Positions 1 to 11,884 of a stretch of DNA of 64,000 nt are shown piece after piece (the first letter of the stretch is position 1; every line of letters starts with the position of its first letter). Below the pieces are notes generated by a model that was not told the DNA's origin, searched no databases, and worked only from the letters and a program-made list of their open reading frames with translations. A program made the position numbers and the translations under genes. Origin of the DNA: Haliotis asinina (taxonomy: Eukaryota; Mollusca; Gastropoda; Lepetellida; Haliotidae); contig NC_090292.1 in NCBI RefSeq assembly GCF_037392515.1, positions 42,459,747 through 42,523,746 on the forward strand, read 5' to 3'.

Positions 1-94
1 CAGACTACAATGAACCAGTGTCTCGTCCTGAAACAGATGCCAATGGTTAACTGGTATTTTCTGCATTAGGTAAGGAGCGTGATTTTACATTACT

Positions 95-190
95 TCTGGA
101 TTACTGCAGTACTATGTGAGAGATGAAACCCAGACCTTTACCATTCCAAGTGTACACTAACCACCGGGCCACCCAACCACCCCCTCAGCA
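95..190 (-). mobile_element. SINE-B fragment, weak
   Basis: On minus, GGTGGCCCGGTGGTTAGTG and GGTCTGGGTTTCATC resemble the A and B box regions, with extra bases between. Confidence 0.4.
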
Positions 191-388
191 TTGATCAGCA
201 ATGTCACGGACACCAGACATGGCATTCACAAGCTGTAACATCAGATTTAAGTCGACTGGGTAAACCTAAACAGGCTTGAAATATGAAATACACTATTGTA
301 CTGACTGATTTCAGTTTTCTTCAGTGGATATTCAATAATATCAAAGTGTACTACCAAATACTGTTACAAATACTGAGGTGTTACTCAC

Positions 389-500
389 CAGATCTAACAC
401 TAAAGAAAACTCAGGTGAGCTTCTGGTTTTGAGAGGTAACGCTGGAGATCGCACCCGCATCTCGTCAGTTAATGGTGGCAAACTGCGGATGATCATATAT
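389..500 (-). CDS. CTDSPL2: CTDSPL2 last visible coding exon
   Basis: The acceptor is preceded by TTTGTCTTCCAG and the donor is GTGAGT just below 389. It encodes about residues 234-271, with PPLTDEM and [19 protein letters not shown], directly before the phosphatase core. The first base completes the proline codon begun in the previous exon. It ends in phase 0 at ...VLDL, the junction position expected before the catalytic aspartates. Confidence 0.93.
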
Positions 501-3500
501 CTGGAAGACAAAGAAAGGTCAGGAGTCAAGGTTGAAAAATTTAGGTTTTAAAATCATGATCCAAGATCCAAAGTTGCCAAATGAACTGTTCTATCTTTGA
601 TAACTCCGGTTGAAAATTAACCTTCACCAACAACACACAAGTAGAGGCATGCGTATTCATTTAGCGAGCATGTGTGAGCACATGCATGCATGCACACGTT
701 TGTTGAACGGTTACTGTCTTCGCCTGTGCTTTCCTCAGGACAACCCAGGGAGAACTCATAGCAGACATTTTATTGTTACTTTCGTGACATGGAGCTTGGA
801 GACAGGTTCTTATAATAAAAGTATCAAATAGAAATATTCCACTTTTTTCATAACATGCTTATTGGAAGATGGGCTAATGCCAATGTATGTCTGAATTGTG
901 GCATTTTAAATGTTTATTATAACTGGTGTTTCATTATGGCACTTAGTCATATTCCTGGCTGCATGAATACGTCTTTCCAGAGGTGCCACTATTAATTGAA
1001 ATATCAAGCAGCAACACTGGACGCTAAGTTAAATCGCTTGGCGTGACTGCTCTCAAATGGTGTATTCGCAGATACGCAAGACTTCTTTTTACTCAGCAGC
1101 GGATATTTGTGAATACTCGCAAGTATTTGTTCTGTTGAACACGCCTCAGGACTTAACCTACAACATTATTTTATTATGTCAAAAGAAGTCAAAGGGTTAC
1201 TTCCCTTTAACGAAATCCCATCTTTACCAGCCACAACTACAGCATTCTACTTTTCTTCAAGAAGTGAGTCAGTTTAGTGTTATGCCCCACTCAGCAATAT
1301 CCCAACTATATGGCGGCGACCTGTAAATAATCGAGTGGACTATTGCTGAGTGTGGCATAAAACTACTCTCTCATGCACTGAGACAGAGGAACAAACTCGG
1401 ACAGAGGGACAAACTCACGGATCGTATGGTTCCTGTTCCCACTCATAGTTCTCCTCAGTCTGGTTCTCCTCGGGGTTGGGGGCAGGGGCGGTGGTGTAAG
1501 TGTTGCACTCTGGGGGGACAGCAGGGTTGTAGGTGACCAAGCTGCCGTTGTTGTTCTCCTCCATCACCTTCTCAGCGGTGTACGCCTCCTTACACTCCAC
1601 ACCATTGTCGAGGTCCGGGTCTTCGTTCTCCTTACCTGCGCAACAAGTTGCAGTTTCATCTCATACTTACGTCTTATGCCCTAGATGAAGCAAGTCTCGA
1701 TTCCCATCTGACTCCTTTTTAATTTAAATGTTTTCACTTGGTCCATGTTTGTCATACCCTAGAAAACCTGCATATGTGACGCACACATTAACTACACATT
1801 GCTGATTAAATACCTGATCTGATTTACCTTGGGTTTTTTGTTATTATTAAACATTGAGAGTTGATGTCTTGATGAAAGTTCTAAACCGTAGCTGACTCCC
1901 AAAAACACGTCCATGACTCCCTCTCATGACTCAGCTCTCATGACTCCTACATTGATATGCCTTGGGCAAACACTTGTTTCTTGACTTCTGTGTATTCAGA
2001 GACTAAGCATTAGTATATCTCATACTTGGTACATCTATTAGCCTGGCTTGCTTCTTTGGAGCATATTTCTGCTTAATGGCTTTACAGATGGTGATATGTG
2101 TGAGGGTGCAGGACAACACTTACTAGATGCAGCGCTATCCGACTCGGCTTCCGTGGATGTCAGGTCAAGGATGAGGGACCTTGCAATCTCCTCCAGTTCC
2201 TGCTTGGGTGATGTTAGGTCCGTCTCTGTCAGCATCAGCATCAGCATTAACACCAACACCAACACCAACACCAACACCAACACCAACAGCATCATGTTAC
2301 ATGACCTATAACTTAAGGACCCACAAGAAACCTGGATTCACGCAATGTATTTTTTGCTATTTCAAAGTACCTGCCCTTGATTTGCATTACTACTCTACTG
2401 ACCAATCAAATGTTGACAAGAGAAAGCAGGTTATAGGTAAGGTAGAGACATGAAAACATCAAAACAAATCCCATCAGTTTGCAGGCAATCGTGTTCATGA
2501 TACGGAGTGACCGTGTGATTTTGGTTCTACACCAGTGTTAGCAATATTTCTGAAATATCATGGTGGGGGGACATCAGGAGAGGGGTTCCAACTTTGCTTC
2601 CATGTGGGAAATCGAACCCAGGTCCTCTGTGTGACAAGCGAACGCTTTAAACATAAGACTTAACCACCGACCCTTTGAGATACTAACCTTCCTGACTGTA
2701 GTTAGGATACAGAGGGGAGAAGATTGTTCCAAGGAGAGTTGTTCGAGGAGGACTGCCCGTTTCAGGTTTGGCCTTGATGTGAGTCTTGTCCTGGTCTCGA
2801 ACAACAGCTGTAACAACACAAACAACAGTCACAACAGATCAAATGTTTGTAACTCAGTGTTCACCGCAGATTTTGTAAGAGTGCACGCAGAAATACAATT
2901 ATAAATATGTAACAATCCTGAATCATTTCAAAAGTTCTTGTTTGTATTTTTCATATGTTGCTGTTTAAGGTACTTTTTTAAATAAGGCAGATCAGAATCT
3001 ATGCACCACTTCTTACACAACATATGCATAAAAAAAACCCCGAACACATTATATTTTCTGCAAGTTTTCATACATTTTTTTTGCCAGAGAAATGCAGGTT
3101 TCTGCGTTAGAGTGAACACTGGTTTCCAGGTCACAGTTTGAGCCATATCGGAGACCACAGGGCTCCAATGCTTACCACATGCAAACCAAAATGCGCAAGT
3201 GAGTACGGTTTTATGCCGCTTCTAGCAATGTTCCAGCAAAATCACAACAGGGGACACCAGACATGGGCTTTGCAAATTGTAGTTATGTGGGGAATGAAAC
3301 GCGGGTTATTGGCATGATCATCGAACACTTTAACCTCTAGGCTACCCCACTGCCCCTCCCATACATCAGCCATATAAGAATATACAAGATCATTGTTTAA
3401 TAAAACATAATGTGCATCTTCAAACAGACATCAAGAGGGAAAAGTGATTATCAACAATTTTGGAATTGGCTGTTACCTGAAAATGTCTCAATGTCAGGAA

Positions 3501-5914
3501 CAAGATTTTTTAAAATATACTTAAGTCTTATCAGGCTGAACCCCGTTTATCTGACAATCTGCTTTATTTATTTTTATATTTTGTTGGTAACAAATTGAAT
3601 AAATGTAAGTGAGTCTCATTTATTTAGTCCGGCATCCTTGTTGATCCAACTATTTGCAGTGCAATGGATGATGTCGAATTAACAAGACTAGACTGTACAT
3701 TTACATGTACAAACTTTGTAAGATATGTTACTTATTGACTTTAAGGAAATAGGTTCTATGAGCTAGTACTGCTTCCGACCACATCAGCAGAAATGTGTTC
3801 AAGTCTTTGAAGTATGTCCAAGTAGTTTCATGTACCAGGTATTTTCAAGGCAAAAGCTATATTCAAAGACTTTTCCAAAATCTCAAATTTCAAGGGAAGC
3901 TGTATCTTTTGTACATCAATCATTACCTTTCTTCCTCAAGCCTGACTTTGTGCGATGTGGTGTCGAGGTGATGAGTGCGTCTACGCCATTTGTGTTTGTT
4001 TCACTGATGCCGTTCTCAACCTTCGTCTTCTTCACTGGAGTATCACGACTTCCCTGGAAATATTAGAAGAAAAATTGGACCACAGTTTATTATTGTTTAG
4101 ATTCTTATCCCAACCCCTTCATTGCCAAACAGGACATGAAGATCGTGTTAGAATGGATTTTCTGCCACCCATGCTTGAGAATGATCTTCAACAAAACAAT
4201 GCTTGAGAAATGATCTCCAGCAACCCAGGCTTGAGAAATGATCTTCAGCAACCTATCCTTGAGAAATGATCGTCAACAACCTATGCTTAAAAACTGATCT
4301 TCAGCAACCTATATTTGAGAAATGATCTTCAGCAACCCATGGTTGAAATATTGATCTTCAGCAACCCATGCTTGAAAACTGATCTTAAGCAACCTATGCT
4401 TGAGAACTTAGAGATTACTTGCAGAATATGCTGACCTGGCTAACAAACTTGAATGAAGATTCTTTAACAGATTTCCTAGCCTGCTGCTCATGACGTCGAT
4501 CATTGTAATGTCTGCATAAAATTTACAAACTGACGTGATTGACTAGGATATTGTTGAGTGTGGCAATAAACAACCCAAAACAAATATAACACATAGCCGA
4601 AACTTCTTGCTGTTTGGTTTCCATTTTTGATATAAGAGATGATAACCTACTTGCACCAGGTGCAACCATAGATATAAACCTTGCTGCAACAGTCAAATTC
4701 CAGTTGAAATGTAATGTGTTAAAACGTCAGAGGTTTCAGTGCCCTCATACATATTAGTGATGCAGAATCCATGAAACCAAAGCAACACAGAGACGTTGCT
4801 GCTCCCTATTTAAAAGAGCTGTCAAAGGCAAAGCATGTTTATAAATAACAATGTTTTGGTGCCATAGCTATTCAGAGTTTAAAAGAAAAATGAGCTGAAT
4901 TGTGCATATAATGTCAGATTTTGATGTTGATTTATTTTACTTTAAAATGACTTGCACCTGGTGCAAGTTTGACTAATAACCAGGTTGCATTTTGTAATAT
5001 TGGGTTGCACGAGTGCAAGTAACAAAGCACTAAATAGAGTCCTGACAAATGTTTCCAGATCCCAAACCATGTCATGCATGTCCAAGTAGAAGAATGTATC
5101 TCTGTAATGAGCATATTTTACAGAAAAAAGTTTCTTCAGTTATAATAATAGAATTTAGTTCAATGGACCACAAATATAATACAGTAATAACAGAATGAAC
5201 TAGTCTAGACCAAACCAGTCATTGACATTATGAACACTGATTCCATGCTTCAGGATAAAGCAACACACAATCAACCTTGTCTCCAAACAGGATCCATAAA
5301 GCCGCCTCTTACGACCATCAAAGTTTACATAAGCATGGGTTCAAAATATTCTTTAAAAGCCATTTGCCTTAGGGGAAGTGACTTCAAGAAAGTAACTTGT
5401 CCTTAATACTTTTCCACTTGTCCTATTTTTATGACATAATCATGATGATGTAATTTTGAAAAAATATATCTACATGGTATTTGATGTTGATGTTTACTTG
5501 ACTACTTGTCCAGAAGTGATAAATAGCAAAGAACAATAACTCACTGTCATTGCGAAAGTTTATAGCTACATTTGGAGCAGATATGAAATGAAATCCAAGT
5601 TAGTTTGCAGTGTGAAACCGCAAACGGAAATTATCTAGTAGCCCATGGACAAGTAAGATACCATAATTTGATTGCCTGAAATGAAACTGACTTGTCCCGA
5701 GCATCAGGCAATGGGATTTTCAAACCCCTGTATGAGAGGATGTAATAAATGAACACACCACAATTAGACGCCCCCTTACCTCTGCTATACTGTGCTCACA
5801 CTTCATGTTGCGTTTCCGTGAGATACAGTGTGAAGCCAAGGAGTCGCCTCCCTTCCTGCGGCTTGGCTTCCCACCACTAGGGGGCGTGTCTCCTGTCTTC
5901 TGCCGCAGTTGCAT
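389..5914 (-). CDS. CTDSPL2: CTD small phosphatase-like protein 2, N-terminal 271 codons (partial, six coding exons)
   Basis: The product belongs to the HAD-type (FCP1/SCP) serine/threonine phosphatases; the vertebrate protein (SCP4) is nuclear and dephosphorylates RNA polymerase II CTD and transcription-factor substrates (family knowledge). Exons join as 5914-5780, 4053-3927, 2807-2688, 2225-2124, 1635-1419 and 500-389. All junctions are GT-AG and the codon phases (0,1,1,1,2,0) agree throughout. Diagnostic segments: LITSTP in exon 2, [15 protein letters not shown] in exon 3, an acidic EELEE-like stretch in exon 4, and [19 protein letters not shown] in the last visible exon. The next residues should be the catalytic DETLVH motif, whose exon lies outside the window to the left. 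The N-terminus is low-complexity and basic, as in the family. A short exon encoding the hydrophobic SSIKKFIK-like patch of vertebrates was not found between 4053 and 5780; it may be absent or missed. Confidence 0.92.
1264..1375. mobile_element. SINE-A fragments in head-to-head inversion
   Basis: The left part (to ~1330) reads as minus-strand SINE-A 3' end; the right part (1340-1375) is the same end in plus orientation. Together they form an imperfect hairpin just downstream of a CTDSPL2 exon. Confidence 0.7.
1419..1635 (-). CDS. CTDSPL2: CTDSPL2 coding exon
   Basis: It encodes about residues 162-233, rich in Glu, Asn and Pro, ending [11 protein letters not shown] plus two bases of the next codon. 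The donor is GTGAGT; reading through it would give an apparent stop, so the true exon end is 1419. Acceptor is GCGCAG. The end aligns with the acidic, aromatic EDWEVFDP-type segment that precedes the phosphatase domain in the vertebrate protein. Confidence 0.88.
2124..2225 (-). CDS. CTDSPL2: CTDSPL2 coding exon
   Basis: It has 34 codons' worth of sequence in phase 1-1, including [14 protein letters not shown] and [13 protein letters not shown]. The donor is GTAAGT. The acceptor CTGACAG directly abuts a TTGGTG/GATGCT microsatellite that occupies the usual pyrimidine tract. The motif order (acidic EELEE then Ser/Thr-rich) matches the variable linker of the family. Confidence 0.8.
2234..2288 (+). 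repeat. Microsatellite (AGCATC)n(CAACAC)n
   Basis: About three AGCATC units are followed by six CAACAC-type units. On the minus strand it immediately precedes a CTDSPL2 splice acceptor. Confidence 0.95.
2537..2678 (-). mobile_element. SINE-B in a CTDSPL2 intron
   Basis: B box region GGGTTCGATTTCCCACATGG on minus; the copy ends ten bases before the donor of the exon at 2688. Confidence 0.82.
2688..2807 (-). CDS. CTDSPL2: CTDSPL2 coding exon with [15 protein letters not shown]
   Basis: The exon has 120 bases in phase 1-1. It carries [15 protein letters not shown], identical to the conserved linker motif I know from vertebrate CTDSPL2, followed by LYPNYSQE. Acceptor is GTTACAG, donor GTTAGT. 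Confidence 0.93.
2855..3121. mobile_element. Possible third M1-like element (CAGTGTTCAC termini)
   Basis: It starts CAGTGTTCACCG and ends GTGAACACTG, so the first ten bases are inverted repeats as in M1. The body is different and AT-rich, and no matching target duplication is seen. It lies in a CTDSPL2 intron. Confidence 0.4.
3203..3358 (-). mobile_element. SINE-B
   Basis: GGTTTTATGCCGCTTCTAGC (3' end) to AGGCTACCCCACTGCCCC (5' end); the B box is altered by a short insertion. Confidence 0.82.
3927..4053 (-). CDS. CTDSPL2: CTDSPL2 coding exon with LITSTP
   Basis: It starts in phase 0 with [11 protein letters not shown] and contains [17 protein letters not shown], a basic segment that may act in nuclear import (inference). 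The acceptor has a TTTCCAG pyrimidine tract; the donor is GTAATG. Length is 127 bases, ending in phase 1. Confidence 0.87.
4168..4412 (+). repeat. ~30-base minisatellite, about 8 degenerate units
   Basis: Each unit resembles ATGCTTGAGAAATGATCTTC followed by AGCAACCT. It lies in the CTDSPL2 intron between 4053 and 5780. Confidence 0.8.
5334..5730 (+). mobile_element. MITE family M2, intact copy without nested insertion
   Basis: It starts CATGGGTTCAAAATATT and ends TTTTCAAACCCCTG, giving imperfect inverted termini. It matches 19133-19857 in inverted orientation over most of its length, for example GACAAGTAAGATACCAT. Flanks show only a degenerate 8-base duplication. Confidence 0.75.
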
Positions 5915-5935
5915 CTTTAACAATCACAAACAAAT
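5780..5935 (-). CDS. CTDSPL2: CTDSPL2 first coding exon with start codon
   Basis: The start ATG is at 5914-5912, giving [20 protein letters not shown] at the N-terminus; the family typically opens with M-basic-LR. Bases 5935-5915 are 5' untranslated and follow a TTTTCTTCCAG acceptor, so at least one upstream non-coding exon must exist. The donor at 5780 is GTAAGG. The exon encodes 45 codons and ends in phase 0. Confidence 0.82.
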
Positions 5936-6024
5936 CTGGAAGAAAACAGAACAGGTTCAAGGTCAATGACAGTCTCAATGGAGCATATGAGTTTTTTATC
6001 AGACGGAATTAATCAAGTTGTACA

Positions 6025-6122
6025 CAGCATTAAGCAACATTCCAGCAACATTCCAGCAACCTCACACCAGGTCTCCCAAGGAGCAAATGCTAAAACCTCT
6101 TGACTACAACACCACCTAATGT
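6025..6122 (-). mobile_element. SINE-B fragment, decayed
   Basis: AGCAACATTCCAGCAACATT duplicated, and an ACCTCTTGACTACAACACCA remnant of the 5' end. Confidence 0.4.
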
Positions 6123-6164
6123 GACCTATCAAAATGGTTTCTGAGTTTTATCGAATTGGATAGG

Positions 6165-6312
6165 TAAAGTTTTACGCCATCTGTAACAATAGTCCAGCAA
6201 TATCATAAATGGGCACAAAGGCCAGGGGCTTGTATCCATGTGGGGAATCTAACATGGACCATCGCCATAAGGTACAAAAGCTTTAACCACGAGGCTTTAT
6301 CACTGGCAGGAA
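6165..6312 (-). mobile_element. SINE-B, decayed
   Basis: CCAGCAATATCATAAATGGG, CATGTGGGGAATCTAACATG and GCTTTAACCACGAGGC. Confidence 0.7.
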
Positions 6313-7497
6313 AATAAAACAGGCAGGCGAATTAGTTCATTTGCACCTTGCTTTTAACAAAAAATATCCAGTATCATGAGAGAGGACATAACAAATGAAC
6401 TTTATACATTGTACCCATGACAGATATCAAACTTGACCCTTCAATCTGTACGTTGCGGAGAAGACATAATTCCAAATAAAACGTCATATTTGACCACTTT
6501 CTACAAGGCTTTGTGTATTCAAAGTATTTAAACATTATGTTGATTTTAGAGTGCTGACTATTCTGATGATGATACTAGTAAGTTTGCATATACTTCAGTT
6601 TTTATATCTCATTTTGACAACACCCAAATTCAAATGGAAACACTCCTAAAATTGATGTATATTGGATCAGAGTCACAGCTCATAATAAACAGAGTTCATG
6701 AAGGTTTACGGTTCGAACCATCAAATACACAAGTCAATATCAACAGGCTATTATACGACCAACTGGCGGCAAAGTTTTCAGTTCAATATAGTGACCAATT
6801 CAAACTGTTCAGGAAGGATATAAAACTAAAATGACAAATTATTAAAAAAAAGAAGGACTTAATTAGAGTGATTTCTTTACAAAAGTCAGGGGCTGTTCTA
6901 CTTTTCAACTGTTTCTCAGCTGAAAGAAGAAAAATGCATGGGAAAACAAAAAAGCTGCAAGAAATATTTTCCAATTTTCTTCAGTTTCAAGATGATGTGT
7001 AGATTTACTGACATTCAAGCACTTCATCAGGAATGTCAAAGGACTGCACTGACATCTGAAGCACATCAACCGTCAAACCAAGAACTGAACACATTCCATA
7101 AGTCTTGTATTCATCAACCACGTATTAGAATCCATTTGAAACCTGGCAACTTATAAAGATTGAGAGTGTTTGGCTTAACACTTCTTTCGACAGACAATCA
7201 GTATTACCAGATTCATAAATCATATCTGTGCTTTCATTGGTTGAGAAGGGGTCACATGACTCATAAAACACCTCATTACATTTAACAGGTTGATTGCTCT
7301 GCAGGATTTTCCAATTGACTCGAAAGTATTTTCATCAAGATGATTTCCAGAAGCAATTTATTCAACACTTATCAATGAATTTCAAATGTTTCTGTTTTCC
7401 TAGTGTGTACGTGGGGGGTGTGCATGTGTGCATGCCTATGTGTGAAAAAAATGTAACCTAACTGTCAGGAGGAGGAGGGTATTCATAGTGATACAAG

Positions 7498-7830
7498 CAG
7501 TGTTCACGGCTATCGTCTGACCCCCTGACAAATCTGGCAGATTCGCCAGTGGTCAGATAGAAATCACCAAACTGCCAGCCCCAGTGTTTGAATGAATATT
7601 TCACAATGTCTTTGTGTGAAGTTGTTATTTGCGGCATCTGACACTTGTTTGCTGTTTAGAAATCTTATGTTTGTTATCATATGATGTTAATTATTTCAAT
7701 GCCAAGTATAAGAAATGTTAAATGTGAAATGTTTAACTTTATTCTGTGGGTCTTGTGAATTCTGAGTGGGTCACACAGACATCTGAAACTTACAGGACCC
7801 AATGTCCTGTTACTTTGAAACACCACACTG
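7498..7830 (+). mobile_element. MITE family M1, copy with 6-base target duplication
   Basis: It begins CAGTGTTCACG and ends CACTG, flanked on both sides by TACAAG. The body matches 19249-19591 in inverted orientation, including ATGTTTGTTATCATATGATG. A few bases of the right terminal repeat are deleted (TCGTGAA missing). It has no coding capacity. Confidence 0.85.
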
Positions 7831-8688
7831 TACAAGTACAGTCTTTTTTTTCAAAATTAGTCAAAAGGAACAGTGAAAACATTTCACTAGTATAAGTCTG
7901 TAACTTGTTCTACAAAAATGATTCCTACATGCATATTTTCTGTCTGATTTCTTCAGTTCCATATTGTAGCAAGGGCTAGCCTCAGTGTATTTCGTTACAC
8001 TCCAACCTTTGAGCGACCAATGACCGTCCAATCAAACGCAAGACGGTTAAATAGATTTAACCAATCAGACAATGGCTACTATTTAGGGATCGGAGGGACT
8101 TTCAAAATATTCAGGTCACTGACATAGATCTCTCCACTAACAAAAATCCGCATATAACACAGTTACAACCTGCAGTATATACGCTTTGGGGTTTCTACTG
8201 ACATGGTTACCATTAAATAATATTTCCGCAAGATAACATCCTTGAATATTGCCAAAAACACTATTTTCAGAGACTGTTTACTCACCGTTGACATGGTTGT
8301 ACATACACCATGTGCATCACCCAGAAGCGAGCATACGCTATATAGCTTTCAGAATCGTTCGGATAAAACGTTCAAAAGGTATGTCCAAAAGTGCATTTTC
8401 TTGATTTGGTAAGCTGTGTTCTGATTGGTCAATCTCAAAGGTTACCTGACGCGACCTCCCATAAGGTTTTATTAGACTACTAGTTTTGTAGTGAAGTGCA
8501 ACAAAAAGTACTGAGGATAAGTTTACTTAAGACTAGTAGCAAGTGATGAACTGAGAATGCGTTCAGAATATCAGCTCTAAAATAGTAACCGTCAGTATGG
8601 ACTGCTATCACTGCATTCATACTAGGTGACCTTACTTTACAAGGTCATGATCCCGCTGGACCACGTCTCCTTGTGACAAGGCAGGCAA

Positions 8689-9140
8689 AAGACCAACAGA
8701 CCATCTGTCTCTATCACAAGCTAGAGGTTCTGATGGACCACACCTTGCCATGGCAGCAGCGGCAATATATGTCAAAGGCAGGTAAAAGACCAACAGACCA
8801 GAAGATCGACACCAGTCTCTAACACAAGCTAGAGGTTCTGATGGGCCATGGCTTGCTATGGCAGCAGCAGCAATATGTGAAGAGATGGTAACAGATCAAC
8901 AGACCAGCAGACTGACAGCAGTCTCCATCAAAAGCTCCAGGTTTTGATTGGCCTCAGCTGTGTTGCAGCTGCAGCAGCAGTGTAGGTCAAGTCAGGTATC
9001 AGACCAAAAGACCAACAGACCAGCAGACCAACACAAGCTCCATCACCCACTCCAGATTCCAATTCACCGGAGCTGGCTGTGACAGCAGCAGTCAGTGGGC
9101 AGCAGGAGCAGAAATGTATGTCAAGGCAGACAGGTAGCAA
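8689..9140 (+). repeat. ~100-120-base degenerate tandem repeat, about 4 units
   Basis: Units restart at AAAGACCAACAGACCA-like sequences near 8689, 8787, 8888 and 9005 and contain GCAGCAGCAGCAAT and CAAGCTAGAGGTTCTGATG-like blocks. Confidence 0.65.
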
Positions 9141-9739
9141 GTGCACCTAGCGGCCTTGCTCGGAGTCAGACAGCACCACTGTAGAGTATCACTTACACCA
9201 GCCAGACACAAGTGAAGTGAACCTGGGGATTCTGTGAGCAGAAATACTCTTCCTTAAACCTCTCCATGCACACTGTTACTGCCTTCCAGTAGGCTTTAGA
9301 CTTGCACCAGTCTCTAACGTAATCATCACATTTTATATGATAACTTCTAAAATTAATTTGCATAACAGGCAGAAGTTCTCAGAGCACTGTCTCCTTATCT
9401 GCCATTTTAGAAGGATTAGAGTGGGCTTAGCACAGCTTTGAATAGATTAACAACTAGTCTCTGAAATGAACATATCTTACAGAAAGAACAGTCCGTAATA
9501 AAACAAATAAAATATAATGAAAAGGAGCCCTGAGCCTTCCTTCATTTTAAGAAACTTTGGAAATCTAGTTTAGTCACATATTACAGACTTTCAATAGCTT
9601 TCTTGGACATCTTTGCCTCAGGGTGTGTACTAAGCCTTGAAGCAGTCCTTTAGCATGTATGATTTCCAGGACATGTAACATGCTGATCAACTGAAAATGC
9701 CTGAAAATTAATGTGTCTTCATTCAATTTAATAGCAAAT

Positions 9740-9767
9740 AAAACAAAACAAAACAAAACAAAACAAA
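9740..9767 (+). repeat. Microsatellite (CAAAA)n
   Basis: About five CAAAA units are seen. Confidence 0.9.
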
Positions 9768-11884
9768 AAATTATGATCATTCATAATTCAACCAATTTGC
9801 TAAGACACCTGTGAGCAGACTCACCACACATAATACAGTAAACATTACTCTTCAACCACTAGAAAATGGGTACCCTATGGGACAAATCCTGGGACTAAAA
9901 CCTCACAGACAGGGTTAACTGGGGTAATTATTCGGCGCTTCAGGGCAGTACCTCATTGGAAATAAGCATTATACAAATAAATGACATCATTACATTATTG
10001 TATGTCTTCCAGACATCAAAAAAAGTGCTGATCTTTGATGCATCGAAGTTATCTCTCGAAATGTGCTGGTGTACTCTTGAATGAAACACCCAGAAATAGT
10101 GTCTGCCAAGATGCGAGGGCGGATACATGTCAGCCGTGATTGACATAAAACCAGTCATCAATTAAATACTAGTTCACACTGTCAAACTCTGTGATAATCA
10201 CCAGATTGATAATTGCAGAACAAACAGCCCCACCGTCTGTAACCAAACAGAGGATTGAAACCATTTTAGGACGTTTTTAATACAAATTCGGAAAATTTAG
10301 ATTTATCCTTTTCTTCACATAAAGCAATCGAGATGAATCATGGAACACCATTTCAGCATGACAACAGCTACACTGGAGACAGTTTGGTCTGGCCAATGCC
10401 TGTTGTACATATACTGTCTACAAATTAACATTGCACAATGACTCATCGAGGCATATTATCGATGGATAGTCTCCTGAAGAGCTCCATGACATCACTGCCA
10501 ATCAATAAAAAAAATCAATCTGACCATGTGAGCCAAGACTCTCATCAGCAGACTGAGCTTTGCTAGAATTCAAACTCTTCTGATCAACTGGACAAGGCGA
10601 TAATGACCGCAGAAACCGCAAATTTAAATTACGACACATTAAGATTTCAGTACAATCTGCTAATGGGAATTTTTTCAGCACATTACTGCAGATCTCATGC
10701 ACTGGGATTCTTGTACTGAGCGCCTGAATTGAAGCGCTTACGAGCACAGAACAGTGTGGGAGGGTGATGAGAGCTTAGGTCAAGGACACTCTATGCCGTA
10801 TCTTGCCCAGATAGTGGCTTGTCTTCCATGGTAATTGCCTGTTCTTTGGTTAGGGGTTTGAAACTTCAAAACGCCAGTGAAAGGAAAATTTCAAGTACTT
10901 CACACAAATGCACGTTTGAGAATTTTAAGTAGCATACTGGGTTTTTCAACAAGTTTTGTAAAGCATATTTTCTGCCTCCATGGTTCGACGATTTCTAAAT
11001 CAATTACCATTAAGGCACTAATGTCGCAATGTAAACGATTTCCATTCATATTCTACGACATTCAAACACCTGTTTTCAAAAATTGCAGATCTTTCTTAAT
11101 ATGTAGGAGGAAAACTAGACTGGAAATTTTCTATACAGTATTTCAGAGAAGACTACAAAGAAATATTGTATTTTTTGAGTAACTTGAAAGAAAATTACGA
11201 CTTTTATCTCTGAAGAAACATCCTAACACTAATGTCCTCCACATCCGAAGCCAAATTTCAGTTTTTCAATATAGGAGTACTGGAAAACGTTACGGGTACA
11301 TTTAGAGTACTGAATGGAAATCAACAAAGTTTTAGTAATATTGTGTTTCATTTCACACATGCACCACCACATTGCTATTCTTGTGTTAACAGTTTAATGA
11401 ACAATACAACCAACACTTTTCCAGATAAATATGTCTGTAAATGATCTTAAAACAGTACACCATTGCTGAATTATTTCCAACCATTTTTGTGCACATTGTT
11501 TATCTGCAGACACACTGATATAGCCCTTAACTGAAGCCCTGTTCAACGCCAGGATATGGCAAAGACCCATGGGTTGCATGATTAATTTTGATCGCTATTC
11601 CTAAATGTGAATTATTAAATTATTTTAGTAAACAAAGAAAATGGACATCATAATCAGCTATCCATGTAACGTCTACACACGCGAGACGGGTTCCCTCTTA
11701 TGCATACAAGAGACTACCTGGGAGGGGGTCATCAACCTTCCAAAATCTTTTCAGGGACAACACATTTCTAACGAGAAACAATAAAGTATCTACAAGTGTT
11801 CTTAAAAATAACTTATCAAATTTAAGCACAGTTATTGAAAGCAATACCATTACCAGAGCAACATTTCAAAAAACAATGTGCAAA

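Noticed and set aside
1415..1418. Stop codon of a short protein at 1415
   Set aside because: The stop lies in the GTGAGT donor; splice phase and homology show that the exon continues to the next at 500.
4645..4965. TTGCACCAGGTGCAA and TTGCACCTGGTGCAA palindromes as element ends
   Set aside because: Each is a palindrome on its own, and the sequence between shows no repeat partner or target duplication.
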